DNA of 64,000 nt from Stutzerimonas stutzeri (GTDB lineage: Bacteria; Pseudomonadota; Gammaproteobacteria; Pseudomonadales; Pseudomonadaceae): NCBI RefSeq assembly GCF_002909485.1, contig NZ_PPXG01000002.1, forward strand, positions 558,001 through 622,000. The letters run 5' to 3'. The translations under genes and the position numbers were made by a program. Positions within the stretch are counted from its first letter, which is position 1. Every line of letters starts with the position of its first letter. Under the pieces are notes generated by a model. That model was not told where the DNA came from and searched no databases. It saw only the letters and a program-made list of their open reading frames with translations. Shown in pieces: positions 28,299 to 36,345 of this stretch.

Positions 28299-28493
28299 CC
28301 ATCGATCTTCGAGGCTACGGCGCGGCTCGTGCGCGTTGATCGAAACCCGTTCGCATCGCATCCCTTGACGCGAACAGCCACTGCATCCGCGGTGGTGGAT
28401 GCCCGCTCGTCACCTGTTCCATCCCCATCGCCCCCAGGAGGGTTTGCCCTCCAGGGGCAGGCGCCCTCCGATCTCATCCATTGGAGGTTCGCC

Positions 28494-28988
28494 ATGTCTC
28501 TTGTCATCGCCGACTCCCGCCCGGAGTCGCTCACCCTGCTCGCCGCCCAGCACGAAGACTGGATCATCCGGCAGGCCATCACCCTGCTGGAGAACCGCGT
28601 GTTCAAGGCCGGTCCGGCGCTGGGCAGTCCCGCCGCCGTGCGCGACTACCTGCGCCTGAAAGTGGTCGCGGAGCCGAACGAAATCTTCGCCATCGTGTTT
28701 CTCGACAACCAGCACCAGGTGCTCGCCTTTGAGCCGCTGTTCAAGGGCACGGTCGACCAGACTTCGGTGTATCCGAGGGGGGTTGTCCAGCGTGCGCTGG
28801 CGCTCAACGCTTCGGCGCTGATCCTGGCGCATCAGCACCCCTCGGGGACCACCGAGCCCTCGGCCGCTGATCGTGCGATCACCGAGCGGCTGAAGAGCGC
28901 CCTGGCCACCGTCGATGTCCGAGTGCTGGACCACTTCATCGTCGGCAAGGGCAGCCCGTACTCGTTCGCCGAAGCCGGCTTGTTGTAG
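28494..28988 (+). CDS. RadC-like JAB domain protein
   Basis: A 164-residue RadC/JAMM-fold protein without the N-terminal HhH part of chromosomal RadC. The JAMM motif is seen as [20 protein letters not shown], with His-X-His followed by an Asp nine residues later. Such short RadC homologues are common ICE and island passengers; no repair role is demonstrated. The ATG at 28494 has a GGAGG ribosome binding site just upstream. A 195-bp non-coding gap with an imperfect inverted repeat (CCCCCAGGAGGG / CCCTCCAGGGGC) separates it from the DsbA-like gene. Confidence 0.87.
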   Translation: MSLVIADSRPESLTLLAAQHEDWIIRQAITLLENRVFKAGPALGSPAAVRDYLRLKVVAEPNEIFAIVFLDNQHQVLAFEPLFKGTVDQTSVYPRGVVQRALALNASALILAHQHPSGTTEPSAADRAITERLKSALATVDVRVLDHFIVGKGSPYSFAEAGLL

Positions 28989-29155
28989 CACCACCACCCC
29001 ACGCGCATTCCTTTCATCACCGCGGGAGCCCTTGGCTCCCGTTTCTTTTCGCCGGCCCGCAGAGAATCGGGACTGACCGGTTTCGGTTTCTTTGTCGTCC
29101 CCTGATCTGCGTTGCGCTCGACTACGAGTCTGCATCGACTCCGCGGAGGCGCGAC

Positions 29156-29605
29156 ATGCCGGCTCATTCCCTCAACCTTCCTGCCGCCTCGCGGCGCCCC
29201 CTGGCCGCCCGGCTGGCCGCTGGACTGTGCGCCGCGCTGCTCGGTCCCATCGCAGCGGCCGCCGATGTGCTCGTCGTCACCGACAGCCGTCATCCGGTGC
29301 AGGCCCCGGCCGGCGTGCGGATCATCGAGCTGGACCAGGCCACGCGCATCGAGGTCGAACTCGCCGCGCACCTGCAGGCCGACCCGCAACAGGCCGCAGC
29401 CGTGGTGCGCCAGCGACTGCGCGATGGCGGCGATGCGCTACAACGCCGCATCGGCCATGCCTACCAAGGTGTCGCAGATGCCTGGGGGCTGGTCATCGCC
29501 AAGATTCCCGCCGTGGTGGTCGATCGACGCTACGTGGTCTACGGCGAGCCCGACGTGCCCCGCGCCGTCGCGCGCATCAACGCCTACCGGAGCACGCAGC
29601 CATGA
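29156..29605 (+). CDS. ICE protein, TIGR03757/DUF1525 family
   Basis: A 149-residue exported protein with a signal peptide ending ALLGPIAAAA. The mature part has DVLVVTDSRHPVQAPAGVRI, a helical middle and GLVIAKIPAVVVDRRYVVYG. The second half resembles TrbC-type proteins of F-like systems, and gene order (before the TraU-like TIGR03756 gene) agrees; this analogy is inference. Its stop overlaps the start of the next gene. Confidence 0.85.
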   Translation: MPAHSLNLPAASRRPLAARLAAGLCAALLGPIAAAADVLVVTDSRHPVQAPAGVRIIELDQATRIEVELAAHLQADPQQAAAVVRQRLRDGGDALQRRIGHAYQGVADAWGLVIAKIPAVVVDRRYVVYGEPDVPRAVARINAYRSTQP

Positions 29606-30546
29606 GCCTCCTGCTGGCATCCCGACGCCTGCGCACCACCGCCGCCTCGTTGCTGCTGAGCGCGGCCACGTCGACGTTCGCCCTGGACACCGCCACAATC
29701 GTCTCCTCGGCCCTGTCCCCCGACTGCCTCGAATACCGGGTGGTCGGAATCTGCTACTGGCTGTACTGCACGCCCTTCGGCTGCTCGGTGCGCACCTCCG
29801 TCAAGGTGCGCCACTATGTCCCCGATGCGGTGGTGTCGAGCTACTCGAACACCGGCGAAAACCCGTGGCTGGAAGTCAGGGCGATGAGCATGCGCAACCC
29901 GACCGCCAAGGCTGGCGGTGACGGCACGACCAATCACGACAACGAGAACAACCTCGCCAAGTTCAAGAACGCCGATGTCATCGGCCATCCGGCCGGGATG
30001 GTGTTCAGCCAGTTCGCCAGCGCCTCCGGCTACACCTGCGAAGGCGCTGGCACGGCCTTCATGCCGTATCTGCTGAGTACGCTCGACACGATCGCCTGGC
30101 GCTACAACATCCCGGAAGCGTTCTACCCCGAAGCGCTCATCCCCGGCCGGCGCGAAATCGGTACGCGCACCGGCCTGAACCTCTGGGGCAACGTGTATCC
30201 GCGCGGTGGCTTCCTGCACCAGACCGACGACTACAAGAGCGGCGCCGTGGTCGCGCAGCGCGCGGGCGACATCGTCACCCGCCGCAACCAGATTCATGTG
30301 TACCAGCCGCTGCTGGCCAACGCCCGCGACGGCTACTGGCCGGCCGGCGCGCTGATGGAGACCGACGCCTCGACGGGCAAGTGGCAGGAGCTGACGCCCA
30401 CGCGCTCGAACAGTTGCGTGGTCTTCCCGCACAGCCGCACCCGCGTGCAGGCCCAGCAAGGCGACTACGCCTGGGCCTTGTGGCGGCCGTACTCCTGCTG
30501 CCAGCGCCGTGGCCAGGTCTTCCTCGGCAGCGTCGATTTCATGTGA
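29602..30546 (+). CDS. ICE protein, TIGR03756 family (TraU-like)
   Basis: A 314-residue secreted protein. The ATG at 29602 overlaps the preceding stop and yields a signal peptide (RLRTTAASLLLSAATSTFA). The mature protein is cysteine-rich (SPDCLEYRVVGICYWLYCTP, FGCSVRTSVKVRHYVPD, and a late SCCQRRGQVF-like segment), consistent with the TraU family of F-type mating-pair stabilisation proteins that need disulphide bonds. The nearby DsbA-like gene would support such folding. A much longer upstream reading is rejected because it runs through the TIGR03757 gene. Confidence 0.87.
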   Translation: MSLLLASRRLRTTAASLLLSAATSTFALDTATIVSSALSPDCLEYRVVGICYWLYCTPFGCSVRTSVKVRHYVPDAVVSSYSNTGENPWLEVRAMSMRNPTAKAGGDGTTNHDNENNLAKFKNADVIGHPAGMVFSQFASASGYTCEGAGTAFMPYLLSTLDTIAWRYNIPEAFYPEALIPGRREIGTRTGLNLWGNVYPRGGFLHQTDDYKSGAVVAQRAGDIVTRRNQIHVYQPLLANARDGYWPAGALMETDASTGKWQELTPTRSNSCVVFPHSRTRVQAQQGDYAWALWRPYSCCQRRGQVFLGSVDFM

Positions 30547-30556
30547 GGAACCCACG

Positions 30557-31963
30557 ATGAACGCCTCCCTCCCTGACTTCCTGCGCCGCGCGAAGCCGCA
30601 TCTGCGGGCCACGCTGCTCGTGGCGGTCATCACGCTGGCCGTCGGCGTCGCCTGGGCGCAGACGCGCATCGATCCCAATGGCGTGAACGTCGGCGGCAGC
30701 GTGATCGGCGACGACGTGCTCTACAGCATCGGCGGCGGCCGGGCCGTGTCGATGGGGGGTGCCGGCAACATGCAGAGCATCGGCGTGGGGGTCGGCTGGA
30801 ACAGCAACCTGATCTGCGGCGACATGAGCATCACCACGACCCTGCAGAACCAGCTCAACGGCATCAGCAACGGCTTCCAGACGATCATGAGCAACGTTAT
30901 CCAGAACGCCACCAGCGCCGTGGCCTCGCTGCCGGCGCTGATCATCCAGCGCGCCGATCCCGGGCTCTACAACCTGCTCACCAACGGCATCCTGCAGGCG
31001 CGCCTGGATTTCGACCGCTCGAAGATGACCTGCCGGGCCATCGCCAATCGCATGGCGGACATGGCCGGCGGCCAGGCCGGCTGGGACCAGCTCGCCGAGG
31101 GGATGGCGCTGCGGGATGCGGTCAGCAGCACCGATGCCGTCTCCGCCATCGAGCAGGCCGAGTCCAACAAAGGGAACAACGGCGTGCCCTGGGTCGGTGG
31201 CAGCAACGCGGGCGGCTCCAGCCAGAGTTCGATCAAGGTGGTCGGCGACGTGACGCGAGCGGGCTACAACCTGCTCAACGGGCGCAGCGCCACCGATACC
31301 TCATTGATCGCGCGCAACGCCTGCGGCAACCGCCTGACCTGCCAGACCTGGTCGTCGCCCCAAGCGGCCGCGGCCTTTGCGAACCGCGTGCTGGGCGAGC
31401 GTGAGCAGCGCACCTGCGAGAGCTGCACGAAGACCCAGACCACGCCTGGCGTCGGGCTGACACCAATGATCCAGGAAGAGTACGAGACCAAGCTGCAAGT
31501 GCTGCAGGAGCTGGTGACGGGCGCCCGGCCGACGACACTGGCCAATCTCGACGCAGCCGGCAGCAGCTCGCTGCCGATCACCCGCGGCGTGATCGAGGCC
31601 CTGCGTGACGAACCCGACCATGACCTGCTGGGCAAGCGCCTGGCGTCGGAGGCGGCGCTGTCCAGCGTGCTGGAGAAGGCCCTGCTGCTGCAACGCACGT
31701 TGCTGACCGGCAAGAAGGAGCCGAACGTCGCCGCCAACGAGCTGGCCGTGCGGGCGGTCGACCAGGAGAACAGCGCGCTGGAGCAGGAGATCAACAACCT
31801 CAAGACTGAGCTGGAGCTGCGCCGCACGCTGGCCGGCAACTCGGCGATGGCGATCATCCAGCGCCACAGCATCCGCGCCGTCGGCTCACGCGGTGTCTTC
31901 GAGGGCGACACCACGCGCGATCGGCTGCGGGAAGTCCAGAAACCGCGGAGCGGCACGCCATGA
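30557..31963 (+). CDS. ICE protein, TIGR03755 family (TraH-like position)
   Basis: A 468-residue exported protein starting at 30557, with a signal peptide (ATLLVAVITLAVGVAWA). The mature N-terminus includes RIDPNGVNVGGSVIGDDVLY and the conserved WNSNLICGDMSITTTLQNQL. A cysteine pair segment EQRTCESCTKTQTTPG is seen in the middle, and the C-terminal third is helical (ENSALEQEINNLKTELELRR). It is an essential-type component in related ICEs by gene order; biochemical role unknown. It overlaps the following gene by four bases. Confidence 0.85.
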   Translation: MNASLPDFLRRAKPHLRATLLVAVITLAVGVAWAQTRIDPNGVNVGGSVIGDDVLYSIGGGRAVSMGGAGNMQSIGVGVGWNSNLICGDMSITTTLQNQLNGISNGFQTIMSNVIQNATSAVASLPALIIQRADPGLYNLLTNGILQARLDFDRSKMTCRAIANRMADMAGGQAGWDQLAEGMALRDAVSSTDAVSAIEQAESNKGNNGVPWVGGSNAGGSSQSSIKVVGDVTRAGYNLLNGRSATDTSLIARNACGNRLTCQTWSSPQAAAAFANRVLGEREQRTCESCTKTQTTPGVGLTPMIQEEYETKLQVLQELVTGARPTTLANLDAAGSSSLPITRGVIEALRDEPDHDLLGKRLASEAALSSVLEKALLLQRTLLTGKKEPNVAANELAVRAVDQENSALEQEINNLKTELELRRTLAGNSAMAIIQRHSIRAVGSRGVFEGDTTRDRLREVQKPRSGTP

Positions 31964-32313
31964 GCCGGCCGACCTGGTTGCGGCTACCGTGGCTGTTCAA
32001 ACGTCGTATCGGGATCGCGCTGCTGTGGACCTTGCTGGTGGTCGCCGCCGCGGCGGCAGTGAACATCGCTGGCATCCACGTGGTCGGCGGCATCGAGGGC
32101 TGGCAGCACTGGCTGCAGGCGCACGCCGGCCACTTCTTCGTGTGGCGGCTGTGCCTCTATGGGGCGACGGCCTATGGCTGGTGGTGGCTGCGTCGGCGCC
32201 TGCTGCGGCGGGAGCCGTCCCGCGAGACGCATCAGCGCCTGCTGCGCACGGAGATCGCGGCCGTGATCGCCGTGGTAGCTCTGGAAGCCAGCCAACCGTT
32301 GCGGCACGGCTGA
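31960..32313 (+). CDS. small membrane protein of the ICE transfer cluster
   Basis: A 117-residue protein with two hydrophobic segments: IGIALLWTLLVVAAAAAVNI (about residues 17-36) and FFVWRLCLYGATAYGWWWLR (about 60-79), then a basic stretch RRRLLRREPSRETHQRLLRT. No enzymatic motif is visible. It starts in the overlap with the TIGR03755 gene and precedes traG, so it is probably part of the mating apparatus. Family not named with certainty. Confidence 0.75.
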   Translation: MSRPTWLRLPWLFKRRIGIALLWTLLVVAAAAAVNIAGIHVVGGIEGWQHWLQAHAGHFFVWRLCLYGATAYGWWWLRRRLLRREPSRETHQRLLRTEIAAVIAVVALEASQPLRHG

Positions 32314-32328
32314 GACCGGGAGGCGGGC

Positions 32329-33849
32329 ATGACGCTCTACACCACGGACTACCTGGAGTATTACCTGACCCTGGTGGCCTGGGTGGTCAACAACGGCATC
32401 TGGAGCATTCTCGTGGCCAGCGGCGTGTTCGGGCTGCCGTTCGTGGCCATCGTGATCCAGGAATGGCTCAAGGCCCGCAGCGAAGGTGCGGACGAAGGCA
32501 ACAAGGGCGTGCTGTCGTCGATTCGCATCGAGAGCCGGGTGTGGGTGGCGATCGTGGTCATCCTGTTCGCCGGCATCCCGTTCATCCCAGTGGATCTTGC
32601 CACGATCAAGTTCGACACCACGCGCTCCGCGCAATGCCAGGTCAACGTCCCGCTGCCCAACGACACGGGCTGGGCCAACGTCTACACGGCGCTCAACGAC
32701 CAGAGCGCGCTGGTGCCGGTGTGGTGGTTCTTCATGCATGCCATCTCGAAGGCGGTCACCGGGGCCGCGGTGGCGGCGATTCCCTGCGGCACGGACCTGC
32801 GTCAGATCCGCATGGATGTGGATGCCACGCGCATCGACGATCCGGTGCTGGCACAGGAGGTCGCCGACTTCACGCACGACTGCTACGGGCCGTCGCGCGC
32901 CAAGCTGTTCATGAACCGGCCGACGCTCTCCGACGAGCAGATGAACGACGTCACCTGGATCGGGTCGAGTTATTTCCTCGACACGCCCGGCTTCTATGAC
33001 ACCTATCGCGCCAAGACCCCACGCACGGCCTGGCCCTACGACGCGACCCGCGATGCGGGTCTGGCACAGGTGGACAGCGGCGGCGGCTATCCATCCTGCC
33101 GGCAGTGGTGGGCCGATGGCGGCCAGGGACTGCGCAGCCGGCTGCTGGCACAGGTCGACCCGGACCTGCTGACTCGCATCGGGCGCTGGGTGGGCTTCCT
33201 GTCGCAGAGCGAGGTCAATGACTCGGTGATTCGCGCCGTGGTCTCACCGCGGCAGCAGAAGATGAACCAGGGCGCCGTCTACACCGATTACGGCGGTCAG
33301 ATCGACAGGACGCTGCCGAACATCGTCACGCGCGGCGCGAGCGACCTGGGGCTGACCGTGGGCTCGCTGGGCTTCTTCCCCGCGATGGACGTGGTGCGCC
33401 AGGCGCTGCCGATGGTGCTGACCATGCTCAAGATGGCGCTCGTCATCTGCATCCCGCTGGTGCTGCTGATCGGCACCTACGACCTGAAGACGGTGGTGAC
33501 GGTGAGCTGCGTCCAGTTCGCGCTGTTCTTCGTGGACTTCTGGTTCCAGCTCGCGCGCTGGATCGACAGCACGATCCTGGACGCGCTCTACGGCTGGCAT
33601 TCGCCGCACAGCAACTTCAACCCGCTGATGGGGTTGAATAACACTTTCGGCGATATGCTGTTGAATTTCGTGATGGCGATGATGTTCATCGTGTTACCGA
33701 CGTTCTGGGTGATGGCACTCGGATGGGCGGGAGTTCGCGCTGGAAATTTCCTGGGCGGTCTCATCACTGGCACGTCCGATGCAAAGTCGGCTGGAGGTAG
33801 CGGCTCTCGTCTTGCGATGACGGCCGTATCGAAAGGTGCAGCGAAGTAA
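32329..33849 (+). CDS. traG: conjugal transfer protein, TraG N-terminal domain
   Basis: A 506-residue inner-membrane protein of the TraG N-terminal family involved in mating-pair stabilisation. Hydrophobic helices occur near residues 18-42, 68-88 and in a C-terminal cluster (about 350-390 and 445-480). The start has a GGGAGGCGGGC-type ribosome binding site upstream. It is the last gene of the co-directional transfer block. The final roughly 200 bp are visibly less G+C-rich than the preceding sequence. The gene symbol follows family use; it is not the VirD4-type coupling protein. Confidence 0.83.
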   Translation: MTLYTTDYLEYYLTLVAWVVNNGIWSILVASGVFGLPFVAIVIQEWLKARSEGADEGNKGVLSSIRIESRVWVAIVVILFAGIPFIPVDLATIKFDTTRSAQCQVNVPLPNDTGWANVYTALNDQSALVPVWWFFMHAISKAVTGAAVAAIPCGTDLRQIRMDVDATRIDDPVLAQEVADFTHDCYGPSRAKLFMNRPTLSDEQMNDVTWIGSSYFLDTPGFYDTYRAKTPRTAWPYDATRDAGLAQVDSGGGYPSCRQWWADGGQGLRSRLLAQVDPDLLTRIGRWVGFLSQSEVNDSVIRAVVSPRQQKMNQGAVYTDYGGQIDRTLPNIVTRGASDLGLTVGSLGFFPAMDVVRQALPMVLTMLKMALVICIPLVLLIGTYDLKTVVTVSCVQFALFFVDFWFQLARWIDSTILDALYGWHSPHSNFNPLMGLNNTFGDMLLNFVMAMMFIVLPTFWVMALGWAGVRAGNFLGGLITGTSDAKSAGGSGSRLAMTAVSKGAAK

Positions 33850-33875
33850 GGAGCACTCTCTCGCTGATGCGGCGG

Positions 33876-34244
33876 CTACGGCTCGTCGGGATCGCCCATG
33901 TCGATCCGCCAGTCATCTTTGTCGTACAGGCCGACGCCCGAGTGTCCGTCTCTAAGTTCCGGCTGCTTCTCGTCATCCGCATCGGCATTTCGCGCGAACC
34001 ATGTGGCGACCACCGCAAAGGCCAGCAGCAGGACGAGCCAGGATACGGTGTAGAGCAGCATGCCAAGCACGGCCAGCTTGACGATCCAGAGCACCACCGT
34101 CGTCGCGCCTGCGGGCACCCCGCGCGTCACCAGCCGGCCGGCGACACGCTGCTCGCGGCGCAGATATCCACGCCAGGCACGGCCAGCCCCCCGGCCCAGC
34201 CGGTGGCTCCAGCGCCCGTTGTGCGTGTTGGTGGTCATGTTCAT
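33876..34244 (-). CDS. DUF3742 family protein
   Basis: A 122-residue protein read opposite to traG, with its 3' end 26 bp from the traG stop. It has a basic N-terminal part (RWSHRLGRGAGRAWRGYLRR), one hydrophobic segment of about 30 residues (VLWIVKLAVLGMLLYTVSWL onward) and an acidic C-terminal tail (DKDDWRIDMGDPDEP). DUF3742 genes are regularly found at this place in clc/PFGI-type ICEs. The function is unknown. Confidence 0.82.
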   Translation of the reverse strand: MNMTTNTHNGRWSHRLGRGAGRAWRGYLRREQRVAGRLVTRGVPAGATTVVLWIVKLAVLGMLLYTVSWLVLLLAFAVVATWFARNADADDEKQPELRDGHSGVGLYDKDDWRIDMGDPDEP

Positions 34245-34467
34245 GTGCCTCGGCTTCAGTGGTGCCTCACCTCATGGAGCGGCCGGTTGGGGCTTGCCCT
34301 CCAGCATAGACCGCGACCAGGAGGGCGGGTTGCGGCTGGCAGAGCCGGGTCGGCCTGAGTCGCAGGTCGATTAGATTCTGCAATATAAATCAAACCTCGT
34401 GCTACTTTCCATGCACGTTCTTGCGATAGATCTAGGAGCTGATTGGATTCCGTGCTATTTTTATAGC

Positions 34468-35226
34468 ATGGATGGAAATTCTCGGCACCAGGTAATCAAG
34501 CGACTGCAGGCGGGACTCCCCCGCGGGGCGCCGTTCGACCTTGCCACCCTGAGCCAGTTCGGGGTGTCGTCCCAGCTCGCCGCCCACTATGCCGACGGCG
34601 GGTGGCTCGTGCGCTTGGCCCATGGCGTCTATGCCTTCCCGAACGATGAATTCGGGGTCTACGGTGCGCTGAAGTTCCTGCAACAGCGCGTGCCCGGCCT
34701 GCACGTCGGCGGCAAGAGCGCCCTGGCCCTGCAGGGTGTGCGGCACAACCTGGGCAGCCGGGAGGCGCTGGTGCTGTGGGGCGACGGTCGCTTTGCGTTG
34801 CCGGTCTGGTTCACTTCGCGCTTTCCGGCCCGCTACGTCCACGCCCGCCTGTTCGACTGGCCGGACACGGCGCTGGCCGGCAAGACCCTGACCACGCCGC
34901 CTGGCCTGCCCGAGGATCTGCGGGTGGCAGCCCCCGAACGTGCCGTGCTGGAGCTGCTGTACGAAGCCGGCGTCAAGCAGAGCCTCGAAGAGGCCCGCAA
35001 CCTCTTCGATGGACTGCGTTCCCCCCGCAAGGACTTGCTCGGGCAACTGCTGTCCTGCTGCGCCAGCGTGAAGGCCGTGCGCCTGTTCCTGACCTGGGCG
35101 CGCGAGACCAGCCTCGTGGATGTCGATGCCCTGCTGGAGCAGTACCCGGTTCGCACCGGCAGCAACACGCGCTGGATGAGCCGGCTCGATGACGGCACCT
35201 TGCTGAGCCTGAGACCTCATGGATAA
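34468..35226 (+). CDS. AbiEi-type antitoxin/transcriptional regulator of a type IV TA system
   Basis: About 252 residues from the ATG at 34468; an upstream in-frame ATG at 34399 is less likely because family proteins start with the winged-helix region (residues about 5-60, with FDLATLSQFGVSSQLAAHYA). The C-terminal domain (PERAVLELLYEAGVKQSLEE) is typical of AbiEi_3 proteins. Known role: represses its own operon and counteracts AbiEii. It overlaps the toxin gene by eight bases. An A/T-rich upstream stretch (34373-34467) probably holds the promoter. Confidence 0.85.
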   Translation: MDGNSRHQVIKRLQAGLPRGAPFDLATLSQFGVSSQLAAHYADGGWLVRLAHGVYAFPNDEFGVYGALKFLQQRVPGLHVGGKSALALQGVRHNLGSREALVLWGDGRFALPVWFTSRFPARYVHARLFDWPDTALAGKTLTTPPGLPEDLRVAAPERAVLELLYEAGVKQSLEEARNLFDGLRSPRKDLLGQLLSCCASVKAVRLFLTWARETSLVDVDALLEQYPVRTGSNTRWMSRLDDGTLLSLRPHG

Positions 35227-36139
35227 GACCTACGCGGACACCGTTCGCCTGCTGCTGGCCGTCGCGCCCGACGTGTTCGCCAACGACATCTTCGCCATGA
35301 AAGGCGGCACGGCCATCAACCTCTTCGTGCGGGACATGCCGCGCCTTTCGGTGGACATCGACGTGGTGTACCTTCCGTGGCAGACGCCGCGCGACGAAGC
35401 GCTGCAAGCCATCAACCAGGAGCTGGCCGCCATCGCCGCGCGCCTTGCACCGCTGGGCGTGCAAACACGCCTGGTTCGCGCCAAGGACCTGGGGGACACC
35501 AAGCTGATCGTCGAGAACGATGCCAGCCAGGTGAAGATCGAGGTCAACGTCGTGTTCCGAGGCAGCGTGCTGCCCGTCGAGCGGCGGCCGCTGAGCGCCA
35601 AGACCAGCGATCTGTTCGGCATCGAGTTGGACGTGCCGATCCTGGCACCGGACGAGCTGTACGCCGGCAAGCTGGTGGCCGCGCTGGACCGGCAGCATCC
35701 GCGCGACCTGTTCGACGTGTGGCAGCTCTTTGAGTCGGGCGACATCAGCGATGGCATGGTCGAGTGCTTCGTGATCTATCTGGCGGGCCACAACCGGCCG
35801 CCCCACGAAGTGTTGTTCGGCAACGACAAGGACATCGCCGGCGAGTACGAACGGGCCTTTGTCGGTATGGCCGAAGTGGACTGCCCCTTGGACACGCTGC
35901 TGGAGGCTCGCGCGCAGTTGCGACGCGAGTTGCAGCAACGGCTGACGAAGGCGCACAGGCGGTTCCTGAGCGGCCTGGTACGCGCAGAACCGGACTGGTC
36001 GCTGGTGCAATGCCAGCACGCCGCGCAACTGCCGGCACTGCGCTGGAAGCTCAACAACCTGGAGACCTTTCGCAAGAAGCGCCCCAAGGACTTCGCCGCG
36101 CAAGCCGCTGCGCTCGATGCCGGCCTGGGCCAGATCTGA
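35219..36139 (+). CDS. AbiEii-type nucleotidyltransferase toxin
   Basis: A 306-residue protein of the nucleotidyltransferase AbiEii/AbiGii family. The catalytic signature is seen as FAMKGGTAINLFV (GG-T loop) followed by LSVDIDVVYL (paired Asp residues), with ELYAGKLVAALDRQHPRDLF further on. Known AbiEii proteins are reversible growth inhibitors that protect against phage and may stabilise mobile elements. Placement between DUF3742 and the relaxase suggests a role in ICE maintenance or exclusion; that is inference. Confidence 0.87.
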   Translation: MDKTYADTVRLLLAVAPDVFANDIFAMKGGTAINLFVRDMPRLSVDIDVVYLPWQTPRDEALQAINQELAAIAARLAPLGVQTRLVRAKDLGDTKLIVENDASQVKIEVNVVFRGSVLPVERRPLSAKTSDLFGIELDVPILAPDELYAGKLVAALDRQHPRDLFDVWQLFESGDISDGMVECFVIYLAGHNRPPHEVLFGNDKDIAGEYERAFVGMAEVDCPLDTLLEARAQLRRELQQRLTKAHRRFLSGLVRAEPDWSLVQCQHAAQLPALRWKLNNLETFRKKRPKDFAAQAAALDAGLGQI

Positions 36140-36345
36140 CGCGGCGACAGAAGTATTCCCCGCTTGTCGGGCCTGCCCCATGCCGCATTCATCGTGGCAT
36201 CCGCGAAGCAGCGGCCCTATACCCAAAGGCTTCCGACAAAGGCCAAAGGGCTGGGAAGGGGCAAGGGAACGGGGCCAAGGGGAAAGGCCCTACCCGAAAA
36301 GGCCAAAGGCGCCCCAGATCAGCCCGTCATCCGGGGGGGGGCGTC
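36140..36345. other. non-coding region before the relaxase gene, candidate oriT
   Basis: A 206-bp gap of unusual purine-rich composition, with repeated AAAGG/GGCCAAAGG words (for example near 36237-36249 and 36298-36309) and a G8 run at 36333-36340 before the relaxase start. In clc-type ICEs a transfer origin lies close to the relaxase gene. No nick site can be identified by eye. Confidence 0.3.

Noticed and set aside
29092..29601. N-terminal extension of the TIGR03756 ORF
   Set aside because: It overlaps the TIGR03757 gene; the ATG at 29602 gives a proper signal peptide and coupled start.
35764..36345. Long N-terminal extension of the relaxase ORF
   Set aside because: It overlaps the AbiEii gene in another frame and has no similarity to TraI_2 proteins.
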